Part shown: in pieces, positions 1 to 8,354 of the stretch | How positions within the stretch are numbered: position 1 is the first letter of the stretch | Layout: the number at the start of each line of letters is the position of its first letter | The notes under the pieces: model-generated | Database searches by the model: none | What the model was told of the DNA's origin: nothing | Seen by the model: only the letters and a program-made list of their open reading frames with translations | Origin: Fusobacteriaceae bacterium | GTDB taxonomy: Bacteria; Fusobacteriota; Fusobacteriia; Fusobacteriales; Fusobacteriaceae | DNA: 12,624 nt | Reading direction: 5' to 3' | Assembly: GCA_030625925.1 (NCBI GenBank) | Contig: DAOUPY010000016.1 | Span: 1 to 12,624 of the forward strand | Position numbers and translations under genes: made by a program

Positions 1-711
1 AGATTTTTCAAATTCTCCTAGATTTCTATGAAGTTCCGCTTTCAAAATATTTTCGGCACTGCTTTCTCCTAAGCTGTCTAAAAGAATTTTCATATTTTCT
101 TTTTCTTGGGAGGTATAGATCACTTCTGTCTCTCCTACTTCTTCCATCTCTTTAATTTGGTGTAAGATGCTGTTTAAATGGTTTTTTTCCTTCAATCTGC
201 CAAAAACTTCCTCTCTTTTTTGGATTAATTCATTAATTTTTTCTTCCATTATCACTATGGATTTTTCTTCAGAAAGAGTTTCTTTCTTTTGGACCATCTT
301 AGCGATATACTGGTTAAAATGAGTTATAGAAGGTATTTGTGAAATGGTAGATTTCAAGAGTTCGGCCTTTACTTTGAGATCATCTAAGGAATCGATCTCT
401 CTGTATTTATCATTGGATTTCTGCCATGCTTTTATCCTGATATTTACATTTTTGAACTGTTCATTTTTTAAAATTTCTAAATATTCTTCAGTTGTTGGTT
501 CGACCAAGAGAGTTCCCTCCTCTTCCTCGATTTGTTCACATTGATTTAGAGATTGGATCTCTTTGCAGAGGTCACAAATAAAAATACTTATCTCTCTTGG
601 AACTACTGCTCCTTCTACTACTCCGTCGGTATAGACTTCAGCATCGACGTCCCCTGTAAATTCAGGCATTTCAATCCTGTATTTAGCCCCGCATTTACAT
701 TTAAAGTTCAT
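1..711 (-). CDS. Zinc-ribbon and coiled-coil protein, C-terminus cut by window edge
   Basis: The minus-strand frame is open without a stop from the ATG at 709-711 to the left edge (237 codons seen). An AGGAGG ribosome binding site at 718-723 lies 6 nt before the ATG, inside the end of the glycosyltransferase gene, and the two genes overlap by 11 nt, so they form one operon. The N-terminus holds a CxC pair (C5, C7) and a CDLC pair (C46, C49) separated by an acidic, beta-rich stretch, a likely four-cysteine zinc-binding module; a further Cys is at 58. From about residue 80 onward the sequence is charged and helical, rich in Glu, Lys and Leu, and probably a coiled coil. There is no signal peptide or membrane segment. 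I do not recognise the family. The operon suggests a link to glycan synthesis, but that is only context. Confidence 0.7.
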   Translation of the reverse strand, partial: MNFKCKCGAKYRIEMPEFTGDVDAEVYTDGVVEGAVVPREISIFICDLCKEIQSLNQCEQIEEEEGTLLVEPTTEEYLEILKNEQFKNVNIRIKAWQKSNDKYREIDSLDDLKVKAELLKSTISQIPSITHFNQYIAKMVQKKETLSEEKSIVIMEEKINELIQKREEVFGRLKEKNHLNSILHQIKEMEEVGETEVIYTSQEKENMKILLDSLGESSAENILKAELHRNLGEFEKS

Positions 712-1954
712 ATGATTCCTCCTGTTTTTTATCTGCAATGTCACGTTGCTTTTTCATGTTTTTTAAAATATCATTCAGTTGAAAGGTTAAATTTTTCCAA
801 GTGAATTGATCTAAAGAAATATCATGGTTTACATGATGAAGAGTATCCAAAGAATTTGATAGGGCTCTTTTAATATTTTCAATATAGATACCTTCATTGT
901 TTTTTTTTAATCTATCCTGGGAGACCCTCTCTGGAATATCTACATATGTGATCATATTGGAGTTGTTGATGGCGTCTCCAAACCAAGGTTTTATCCCGGG
1001 AAGATCAGATGTGATGACTCTCAGCCCGCAGGCGAGAGCTTCTACTAAAACTAAAGGAAGCCCCTCATACAGGGATGGAAGGATAAATATATGTCCTTTA
1101 TTGTAGATCTCCTTTAATTTAGACTGCTCGATCATTCCCCAAAATTTTATCTCATTTTCACTGTTTTTACTTTGAGATAAGATGTTTTCATATTCCTCAC
1201 CGTGCCCCATTCCAATTAAATTAAGCCTTAGTTGTTTATTTGTTTTGAGGGAAGAAAAAGCTTCTATTAAATATCGAATTCCCTTTGCATAGGAGATCTT
1301 ACCAGTAAATATTATATCGATTATTTCATCATTTTTTTCTATATCTATAGGTTGAAAAACTTTATTATCAAACCCTATTCCAAGGGAGATGATTTTGTCA
1401 GGCTCCACATTATAGACCTCTTGAATCTCTTTTTTTTGAACTTCATGGAGGGCTATAATTTTATCTAATTCTTTCACTTTTTCTTGAATGAAATTATTTT
1501 TTAAATCATGTGATCTCATCTGTCTAAGGTCAGTTCCATGACAAAATCCAATAATATTAATGTTTTTGACCCATTCTTTTACTAAGGCAGTCAAAAAATA
1601 CAGATGATGACAGAGGATATAATCGGGATTAAACTCCTCCACAGCTTTTAAAATTTGTTTTTTAAAGGCCTCTTCATAAAGTTTTATCATGGAACTATCC
1701 ATCTCCTCATATGTGGTGCTTTTATAAGGCATGATGTCACTCATACCGGTAATCGGAAAGGGAAGTTTCTTGGTATTAAAAACAACCTCATAGGTGGAGA
1801 AAACATCTATATTTTTTAATTTTTCATCGAATTCACCGCCATAAACCAAACTTTGACAATGATCTAAATCAGTAAATGCTTTTATTATATTTTGCAAATA
1901 GATCCCGCTGCCGGTATCACTCGGTTTTTGAGATATAATATGAAGAATTTTCAT
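701..1954 (-). CDS. GT4-family (GT-B fold) glycosyltransferase
   Basis: This 417-residue protein has the layout of a retaining GT-B glycosyltransferase of family GT4, which transfers a sugar from a nucleotide-sugar donor to a glycan or lipid acceptor at the cytoplasmic face. The N-terminal Rossmann half begins MKILHIIS and has a glycine-containing loop (TGSG, residues 14-17). The donor-binding half begins near residue 216 with FTGKISYAKG. The EX7E motif is EGLPLVLVE, with E297 and E305, followed by a typical ALACG..VITSDLPG stretch. Length is normal for the family. The ATG at 1954 has an AGGAGG site at 1962-1967 (spacing 7). It is the first visible gene of a minus-strand operon whose next gene overlaps it by 11 nt. 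The last 25 or so residues are charged. Acceptor and donor cannot be told from sequence. Confidence 0.9.
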   Translation of the reverse strand: MKILHIISQKPSDTGSGIYLQNIIKAFTDLDHCQSLVYGGEFDEKLKNIDVFSTYEVVFNTKKLPFPITGMSDIMPYKSTTYEEMDSSMIKLYEEAFKKQILKAVEEFNPDYILCHHLYFLTALVKEWVKNINIIGFCHGTDLRQMRSHDLKNNFIQEKVKELDKIIALHEVQKKEIQEVYNVEPDKIISLGIGFDNKVFQPIDIEKNDEIIDIIFTGKISYAKGIRYLIEAFSSLKTNKQLRLNLIGMGHGEEYENILSQSKNSENEIKFWGMIEQSKLKEIYNKGHIFILPSLYEGLPLVLVEALACGLRVITSDLPGIKPWFGDAINNSNMITYVDIPERVSQDRLKKNNEGIYIENIKRALSNSLDTLHHVNHDISLDQFTWKNLTFQLNDILKNMKKQRDIADKKQEESYEL

Positions 1955-1985
1955 TAAACTTCCTCCTAGGTATTAAAAAGCTTTC

Positions 1986-1991
1986 ATTATA
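1986..1991 (-). promoter_or_regulatory. Candidate -10 element for the glycosyltransferase operon
   Basis: The minus strand reads TATAAT here, 31 nt before the glycosyltransferase ATG, leaving room for a short leader with its AGGAGG site. No good -35 hexamer sits at 16-18 bp; the nearest TTGTCT is only 13 bp away. The call rests on the -10 alone. Confidence 0.35.
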
Positions 1992-2158
1992 TTTTAACTA
2001 AAATAGACAATTTTTACAATAGGGAAAAGTTTAAGGGGGTCATAAATCAAAGAAATTTTATTATCACCTCATTAAATACCTATCATATCTACGTTTTAAG
2101 GTTAATTTAGGTTTTTCATTAGGGAACTGTAATACTTTGGTTTTTTTACTTATTAAAA

Positions 2159-2188
2159 TTTAATGTTTCATAATTGGTTTTAATGTTT
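2159..2188 (+). repeat. 10-bp direct repeat at a 20-bp interval, candidate activator site
   Basis: TTTAATGTTT occurs at 2159-2168 and again, identically, at 2179-2188. The start-to-start distance is exactly 20 bp, about two helical turns, so a dimeric regulator could contact both on one DNA face. The second copy touches the proposed -35 of the transporter promoter. The rest of the 317-base gap between the two divergent start codons (1955-2271) is AT-rich with no gene that I can see. Confidence 0.35.
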
Positions 2189-2216
2189 TATATCCGGAAC
2201 AAAAAACTGGTAAAAT
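2187..2216 (+). promoter_or_regulatory. Candidate extended -10 promoter for the first TauE/SafE gene
   Basis: TTTATA (2187-2192) and TAAAAT (2211-2216) are 18 bp apart, and the -10 is preceded by TGG (2208-2210), an extended -10 feature. Transcription would start near 2223, which is too close to the upstream ATG at 2227 for that codon to have a ribosome binding site. This supports the start at 2272. Confidence 0.4.
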
Positions 2217-2271
2217 TATTCGAACTATGGTATTATTTTCACATGTATTGTTTTTAATAGAAGGAGGAAAT

Positions 2272-3156
2272 ATGGTTGAGATTTTATTAGGAATCCTATT
2301 TTGTATGGGGTTATGGTATTTGGTAGTTTTTTTTAAAGACTATAAAGAAGCTAAAATAAATAATAAATTGGAGAAGGGAAATAAAGCAGCACTAAGTGGG
2401 ATTGGATTTTTTATTTGTTTTTTTGATACTTTGGGAATAGGTGGCTTTGCCCCTATGACGGCGATATTTAAGCAGTTTAAATTGGTGAATGATAGGATTA
2501 TTCCCGGCTCTTTAAATACAGCTATGACTATCCCTATCGTTATAGAGGCACTTATTTTCATCAAGGATGTAAAGGTTGATTTGATTACTCTTGTATCTAT
2601 GCTTATAGCTGCAACTTTAGGAGCTCTTTTAGGAGCGGGATATGTAGCTAAATTAAATGAGAAAAAGGTCCAGCTCTATATGGGATTAGCTTTAATAGCC
2701 GTGGTAATAATCATGTTAGCTGGTAAATTGGGGATACTTTCATCTGGTGGAGATGCAGTTGGTCTTTCAGGTGTTAAATTGGTTATAGCGATCATAGGTA
2801 ACTTTGTATTGGGTGCCTTGATGACTCTTGGAATAGGGCTCTATGCTCCTTGTATGGCTTTGGTGTACGCTCTTGGATTGAGTCCATTAGTAGCTTTTCC
2901 TATTATGATGGGATCGTGTGCATATTTGATGCCGGCAGCAAGTGCTAAGTTTATCCGTGAAGGAGCTTATCATAGGGGAGTTACTCTATGGAGTACAATA
3001 TTTGGATCAATTGGAGTTGTTGTAGCAGCTTATTTAGTCAAGTCACTACCAATTAATATTTTAACTTGGGTTGTTATGGGAGTTATTTTTTATACGTCGG
3101 TGAACCTGTTAAAAGATTCTTTTTCATCTGGAACTTCAGATGCAGTTAATGTTTAA
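2272..3156 (+). CDS. TauE/SafE-family membrane transporter (sulfite/organic anion exporter family)
   Basis: This 294-residue polytopic membrane protein has about eight hydrophobic segments arranged in two related halves. Each half carries the small-residue motif typical of TauE/SafE proteins: FDTLGIGGFAP in the first and TLGIGLYAPCMALVYALG in the second. Known members are proposed to export or import sulfite, sulfoacetate or related anions; the substrate here cannot be inferred. The open frame extends 15 codons upstream to an ATG at 2227, but that codon has no ribosome binding site. The ATG at 2272 follows AAGGAGG (2261-2267) directly and removes a non-homologous leader, so I chose it. The gene stands alone between its promoter region and a downstream hairpin. 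A second TauE/SafE gene at 11858 is only distantly similar. Confidence 0.88.
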   Translation: MVEILLGILFCMGLWYLVVFFKDYKEAKINNKLEKGNKAALSGIGFFICFFDTLGIGGFAPMTAIFKQFKLVNDRIIPGSLNTAMTIPIVIEALIFIKDVKVDLITLVSMLIAATLGALLGAGYVAKLNEKKVQLYMGLALIAVVIIMLAGKLGILSSGGDAVGLSGVKLVIAIIGNFVLGALMTLGIGLYAPCMALVYALGLSPLVAFPIMMGSCAYLMPAASAKFIREGAYHRGVTLWSTIFGSIGVVVAAYLVKSLPINILTWVVMGVIFYTSVNLLKDSFSSGTSDAVNV

Positions 3157-3203
3157 TTGAACACAACAAAAAAAGTTTCTACTAAGATAAATAGACACTA
3201 GAT

Positions 3204-3300
3204 TATAATCTTTTAGAGGTTACAGTGATCTCATTTCTTGTAGGCATAAAGTGAGTCCATAAAAAGACAGATAGTCTTTTTATGGACTTTAAGTGTTTTT
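3204..3300 (+). ncRNA. Possible small RNA or structured 3' UTR after the transporter gene
   Basis: A TATAAT hexamer (3204-3209, inside the perfect palindrome AGATTATAATCT, 3200-3211) is followed by two stacked hairpins. The first pairs CTCATTT (3230-3236) with AAGTGAG (3249-3255), including one G-U pair. The second is the 14-bp terminator-like stem at 3255-3287. A transcript starting near 3216 would be about 85 nt. There is no matching -35, so read-through from the upstream gene is the simpler reading. I see no coding gene in the whole 3157-3455 gap. Confidence 0.2.
3255..3300 (+). terminator. Perfect 14-bp hairpin, probable terminator of the TauE/SafE gene
   Basis: GTCCATAAAAAGAC (3255-3268) and GTCTTTTTATGGAC (3274-3287) are perfect complements around a 5-nt loop. 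TTT follows at once and a T5 run lies at 3296-3300. The stem is longer than needed for a simple terminator and its centre is A/T only. It lies about 100 nt after the stop codon, before the promoter of the next transcription unit. Confidence 0.6.
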
Positions 3301-3389
3301 AGGGGAGATTATTGTCCGTATTTTATTAATCTCAATAATAGCAGAGATATGAAAATAATATGGATATAAGTGATATAGGGATTTCTTTT

Positions 3390-3406
3390 CATTGAATTTT
3401 TCAATG
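3390..3406. repeat. 7-bp inverted repeat upstream of the DUF2344-serS operon
   Basis: CATTGAA (3390-3396) and TTCAATG (3400-3406) form a perfect inverted repeat with a 3-nt centre. No T-run follows it. It ends where the -35 region of the proposed promoter begins, so it could be an operator, or chance in AT-rich DNA. Confidence 0.3.
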
Positions 3407-3433
3407 GTTTATGTTAGAATTGTCAGATATAAT
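3405..3433 (+). promoter_or_regulatory. Candidate promoter for the DUF2344-serS operon
   Basis: A consensus -10 TATAAT (3428-3433) is preceded at 17 bp by a weak TGGTTT (3405-3410). Transcription would begin near 3440, just before the ribosome binding site at 3445-3449. This places the far-upstream ATG at 3411 in the promoter and supports translation from 3456. Confidence 0.5.
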
Positions 3434-3455
3434 AAGCGATAAACAGGAGATGCAC

Positions 3456-4064
3456 ATGAAAAAAAGAATAGTCTTTGATAGAGTAGGAGATATGAAATAT
3501 ATATCTCATTTAGATACTATAAGATTTTTAGAGAGACTCTTTAAAAAAACAGGTATTACTATAAAACATTCAGAAGGGTTTACCCCTAGACCGAAGTTGT
3601 CCTTTGGAAATCCTGTGTCACTAGGAGATGAAGCATTCAATGAATTGATGGATGCAGAAATAATTTCTGAACTATCCAATGAGGAGATCCTAGGGCTTCT
3701 AAATTCAAACTCGCCTGAGGGATTTAAATTTCATGAGATCTATGATGTTCCTAAAAAATCCGGGATAGCCAATGATTTTGATATTTTAATCTATGAGGTA
3801 GAAGGAAGTACAGTAGACATAGATGCTCTGGAAAATTTATTAAATAGTGACAAAATCATAGAGATAAGGGAAAAAAGAGGGAAAACTCAAGAGAGAGACC
3901 TAAAAGAGAAGATAGGAGACTTTAAAAGAATTGGAAATAAGATCTTTTTAGAGTTATATAATATTTCTCCTAAAGGTTTATTTGCACTGGCTGAAATAGA
4001 CACGAAAGATCTAAAAGTTGCAAGGATGGGATATAAAAAAAAAAATAAAAATATGGAGGGATAG
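3456..4064 (+). CDS. TIGR03936-family radical SAM-linked protein (DUF2344)
   Basis: This 202-residue soluble protein begins with the family's hallmark N-terminus: KKRIVFDRVGDMKYISHLD followed by HSEGFTPRPKLSFG and PVSLGDE. In other bacteria this DUF2344 domain is found fused to, or next to, a B12-binding radical SAM protein, possibly in RNA or cofactor modification; its molecular role is not established. Here no radical SAM partner is adjacent. It heads an operon with serS, whose ATG is 3 nt after this stop codon. The frame extends 15 codons upstream to 3411, but AGGAG at 3445-3449 (spacing 6) and a TATAAT at 3428 point to the ATG at 3456. An ATG at 3450 is a less likely alternative. The C-terminus is a lysine-rich tail encoded by a long A-tract. 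Confidence 0.85.
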   Translation: MKKRIVFDRVGDMKYISHLDTIRFLERLFKKTGITIKHSEGFTPRPKLSFGNPVSLGDEAFNELMDAEIISELSNEEILGLLNSNSPEGFKFHEIYDVPKKSGIANDFDILIYEVEGSTVDIDALENLLNSDKIIEIREKRGKTQERDLKEKIGDFKRIGNKIFLELYNISPKGLFALAEIDTKDLKVARMGYKKKNKNMEG

Positions 4065-4067
4065 ATT

Positions 4068-5786
<1,719 letters not shown>

Positions 5787-5795
<9 letters not shown>

Positions 5796-5815
5796 TCTTT
5801 CAAAAGATTGCTTTT
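5787..5815 (+). terminator. Weak terminator-like hairpin after the serS operon
   Basis: AATCTT (5794-5799) and AAGATT (5804-5809) form a 6-bp stem with a TCAA loop, overlapping the stop codon of the membrane protein gene. AAAA precedes it and CTTTT follows. The stem is short and AT-rich, so termination is probably incomplete. Confidence 0.4.
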
Positions 5816-5836
5816 ATATATGAAATTTGGTATTAT
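5808..5836 (+). promoter_or_regulatory. Sigma-70-type promoter of fba
   Basis: TTGCTT (5808-5813) and TATTAT (5831-5836) are 17 bp apart, and the -10 has the TGn extension (TGG, 5828-5830). Transcription would start about 34 nt before the fba ATG, leaving a leader with AGGAGG at 5866-5871. This fits a strongly expressed glycolytic gene. Confidence 0.6.
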
Positions 5837-5876
5837 TAAATAGTAGAAAAACTCAAATATAAAAGAGGAGGTAATT

Positions 5877-6857
5877 ATGAGATATAATTACAAAGATTTA
5901 GGATTAGTGAACACTAAAGAGATGTTTGCTAAAGCAAATAAAGAGGGATATGCAGTACCTGCATTTAACTTCAACAACATGGAGCAAATGTTAGCAATCG
6001 TTGAAGCATGTGCTGAGATGGGATCACCAGTTATATTACAATGTTCAAATGGAGCTAGAAACTACATGGGAAAACCTGTAGTAGCTATGTTAGCTAAAGC
6101 AGCTGTTGAAGTTGCAAGAGAGATGGGATCAGACATCCCTATCGCTTTACACTTAGATCATGGTTCATCTTTTGAGCAGGCTAAAGATTGTATCGAATGG
6201 GGATTCTCATCAGTAATGATCGATGCATCTCATCATTCATTTGAAGAAAATATTGCTGAATCTAAAAAAGTTGCAGAATATGCACATTCAGTTGACGTAA
6301 CAGTTGAGGCTGAATTAGGTGTTTTAGCTGGAATTGAAGATGAAATATCTAACGAAGAACATATTTACACACAACCACATGAAGTAGAAGAATTCGTAGC
6401 AAAAGCTGGAGTAGATTCTTTAGCTATCTCAATCGGAACTTCACATGGAGCACATAAATTTAAGCCGGGAGATGATCCTAAGTTAAAATTAGAGATCTTA
6501 GCTGAAATTGAAACTAAAATACCTGGGTTCCCTATCGTATTACATGGTTCATCATCAGTACCAGCTAAATTTATCTCAATGATAAAAGAATATGGTGGAG
6601 AGATCAAAGATGCGATTGGTATTCCTAATGATCAATTGAGAGGAGCTGCAAAATCAGCAGTTGCAAAGATCAATGTTGATACAGATGGTAGATTAGCATT
6701 TACTGCTGGTATCAGAGAAGTATTAGCTACTAAACCAGGAGAATTTGATCCTAGAAAATATTTAACACCTGCTAAAAAGTATATGAAGGATTTCTATATG
6801 ACTAAAATAACTGATGTATTCGGTTCTGAAGGTGCTTACAAGAAAGCAGCTAAGTAA
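5877..6857 (+). CDS. fba: Class II fructose-1,6-bisphosphate aldolase
   Basis: This 326-residue cytoplasmic enzyme reversibly cleaves fructose 1,6-bisphosphate to dihydroxyacetone phosphate and glyceraldehyde 3-phosphate in glycolysis and gluconeogenesis. It shows the class II, zinc-dependent signature. HLDHG places the catalytic Asp at D94 and a zinc-ligand His at H95. EAELG (144-148) contains a conserved acidic residue. TSHGAHK (H190) and VLHGSS (H223) supply the other metal-ligand histidines and the phosphate-binding loops. Residues from about 255 to 326, with a long RGAAKSAVAKINVDTDGR stretch, match the family's C-terminal helices. AGGAGG lies 5 nt before the ATG. The gene is monocistronic, with its own promoter and a strong terminator. 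The related tagatose-bisphosphate aldolases (GatY/KbaY) share this fold, but the length and isolated context favour Fba. Confidence 0.95.
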   Translation: MRYNYKDLGLVNTKEMFAKANKEGYAVPAFNFNNMEQMLAIVEACAEMGSPVILQCSNGARNYMGKPVVAMLAKAAVEVAREMGSDIPIALHLDHGSSFEQAKDCIEWGFSSVMIDASHHSFEENIAESKKVAEYAHSVDVTVEAELGVLAGIEDEISNEEHIYTQPHEVEEFVAKAGVDSLAISIGTSHGAHKFKPGDDPKLKLEILAEIETKIPGFPIVLHGSSSVPAKFISMIKEYGGEIKDAIGIPNDQLRGAAKSAVAKINVDTDGRLAFTAGIREVLATKPGEFDPRKYLTPAKKYMKDFYMTKITDVFGSEGAYKKAAK

Positions 6858-6865
6858 TTAAATTT

Positions 6866-6897
6866 AAAAGGAGATAGCAATGCTATCTCCTTTTTTT
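6866..6897 (+). terminator. Strong rho-independent terminator of fba
   Basis: GGAGATAGC (6870-6878) pairs perfectly with GCTATCTCC (6882-6890) around a 3-nt loop. It is preceded by AAAA (6866-6869) and followed by T7 (6891-6897), so it may act in both directions. It insulates fba from the ABC-3C operon. Confidence 0.9.
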
Positions 6898-6959
6898 ATA
6901 CAAAAAAATTTAAAATAATACACATTTTTATAAAAACCATTAAAATTTATTGTGAAACA

Positions 6960-6988
6960 TTGCAAAATAACTAAAAACAAGTTAATAT
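6960..6988 (+). promoter_or_regulatory. Candidate promoter of the ABC-3C operon
   Basis: TTGCAA (6960-6965) and TAATAT (6983-6988) are separated by 17 bp. A second -10-like TATAAT lies at 6992-6997 without a good -35. Either start would give a leader of roughly 150 nt before 7149. The gap 6898-7148 holds no gene that I can see. Confidence 0.4.
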
Positions 6989-7025
6989 ATTTATAATAAC
7001 CTATCATGTATTAAGAAATTATAAA

Positions 7026-7049
7026 AGGATATTAGGATACTAGGCTAAT
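7026..7049. repeat. Three imperfect 8-bp tandem repeats in the ABC-3C leader
   Basis: AGGATATT, AGGATACT and AGGCTAAT follow each other without a gap at 7026-7049. They lie between the candidate promoter and the start codon. They could be a regulator site or chance. Confidence 0.25.
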
Positions 7050-7110
7050 ATAAGCATTATCTTAAATAGAGAAAGAAAAATGAATCCTTACTAAAAAAAA
7101 AGATATATAC

Positions 7111-7132
7111 TATCTATATTTTATTATAGATA
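7111..7132. promoter_or_regulatory. 8-bp inverted repeat next to the ABC-3C ribosome binding site
   Basis: TATCTATA (7111-7118) and TATAGATA (7125-7132) are perfect complements around TTTTAT. The repeat ends 4 nt before the GGGAGG ribosome binding site (7137-7142). It could be an operator or a leader hairpin that affects translation of the effector. The stem is almost all A/T, so as RNA it would be weak. Confidence 0.35.
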
Positions 7133-7148
7133 TAAAGGGAGGATTTTT

Positions 7149-8354
7149 ATGATAAATCATTCAGCAGTAGACCCTAATCTTGGTTATTTATTTCAAGGTT
7201 ATTATGCATTATTAGTTTTATTTGATTCGGAAGAAGAAGAGGCTTCAATTACTGTAGAAATAGAAGACGATATAGCATTAACTGAAAAAATAACAACTCT
7301 TATACAAGTTAAACATCGTAAAGAAATAAAAAAAGTGTTAACTATTAAAAGTGTTGATTTTTGGAAAACTATAAGGATTTGGGTAAGAGAAGTATATAAA
7401 GATAATTTATTCGCATTAGTTACATGTGACAGCATTCAAAAAAATAGTGTTCTATTGGAATTTACTAAAAAAGAAAAAGATAGAAACATCAAAGGGTTAA
7501 AAAAAGAACTGGTTGAAGAAGCAGAAAGAGTTTTAAAAGAAAGAGAAACTGCTCTTGAGAGAGGCATAAAATTACCACATGAAAAAAGATACCAGGGATG
7601 TGAGGATTTTTTAAACCTCAAAGAAAAAGATGCACTATTAAAAAAAATCTATATTTTAGACAATACTATTACAATAGATGATATTGGTAAGGAAATAGAA
7701 AAAAGGTTAATGAAAACAGTTACTCAAAATAATAGAAAAAAAGTAGCGAATAGAATCGAAGAATGGTGGGGCGTTAGAGTAGTAAAGGCCTTAAAAGATA
7801 AAGAGAGTATACTTAAACGAGAATTAACGTCACAGATAGAAGATTTTATAAGCAGAACTAATGAAAATAACTTTATAGTTTCATTAAATAACAAAATAGA
7901 TATTCCTTCAGAAGAAACGGAAAAAAATAAAACAGAGGGATCAACTATGCTAAAGCAAATTGAGTTAATAGATGATAAAAATTTTAGAAAACAAAAGGCC
8001 TTAAAAGAATTTTGGGGAGCACGTATTCAGAGAAACTTGTGGATAACTGAAGATATATTAGTAATAGAAGAATTAGAAAATTATGATTTAGATTTAATAG
8101 AAGATTGGGAATATGAATTTAATACTAAAGCAGATATTGGAAATGTTTCAGAGGAAGAAAAAAAAGAGATTGGTAAAAAAATATATGATTATTCAATGAG
8201 AGAAGCTTATATAAAAATTCAACCAAAAATTGAAGAATGGAAAGATAGGAATTTGGTTGCTGGGAGCTATCAAATACTCTCAAATGATTTAAAAGTAGGC
8301 TGGCATCCTGAGTATATAAAAAAAATATATGAAAAAGGAGAAGAAGATGAATAA
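7149..8354 (+). CDS. ABC-3C system effector: PD-(D/E)XK-like nuclease with ABC-3C C-terminal domain
   Basis: This 401-residue soluble protein is the first gene of a three-gene operon and the probable toxic effector. The N-terminus (about residues 1-100) resembles the DUF4297/Cap4-like branch of PD-(D/E)XK nucleases: a GYLFQGYYALL helix with Q16, then VEIEDDI with E37, E39, D40 and D41, then IQVKH with Q53 and K55 as the QxK element. The middle is highly charged and helical. The C-terminal half has an EEWW patch (W206, W207) and ends with GSYQILSNDLKVGWHPEY (372-389). That ending is the pattern I associate with the ABC-3C C-terminal domain group (probably CTD7). GGGAGG lies 6 nt before the ATG, and the stop overlaps the next gene by 8 nt. 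Nuclease activity and the target (phage or self DNA) are inferred. Confidence 0.75.
   Translation: MINHSAVDPNLGYLFQGYYALLVLFDSEEEEASITVEIEDDIALTEKITTLIQVKHRKEIKKVLTIKSVDFWKTIRIWVREVYKDNLFALVTCDSIQKNSVLLEFTKKEKDRNIKGLKKELVEEAERVLKERETALERGIKLPHEKRYQGCEDFLNLKEKDALLKKIYILDNTITIDDIGKEIEKRLMKTVTQNNRKKVANRIEEWWGVRVVKALKDKESILKRELTSQIEDFISRTNENNFIVSLNNKIDIPSEETEKNKTEGSTMLKQIELIDDKNFRKQKALKEFWGARIQRNLWITEDILVIEELENYDLDLIEDWEYEFNTKADIGNVSEEEKKEIGKKIYDYSMREAYIKIQPKIEEWKDRNLVAGSYQILSNDLKVGWHPEYIKKIYEKGEEDE

Noticed and set aside
344..804. Two plus-strand open frames of 66 and 83 codons
   Set aside because: They lie opposite the minus-strand zinc-ribbon and glycosyltransferase genes, lack ribosome binding sites, and have low-complexity Phe/Ser-rich products typical of antisense shadows.
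2227..2271. Fifteen-codon N-terminal extension of the first TauE/SafE protein
   Set aside because: The upstream ATG has no ribosome binding site and sits at the predicted transcription start, while the ATG at 2272 has AAGGAGG right before it.
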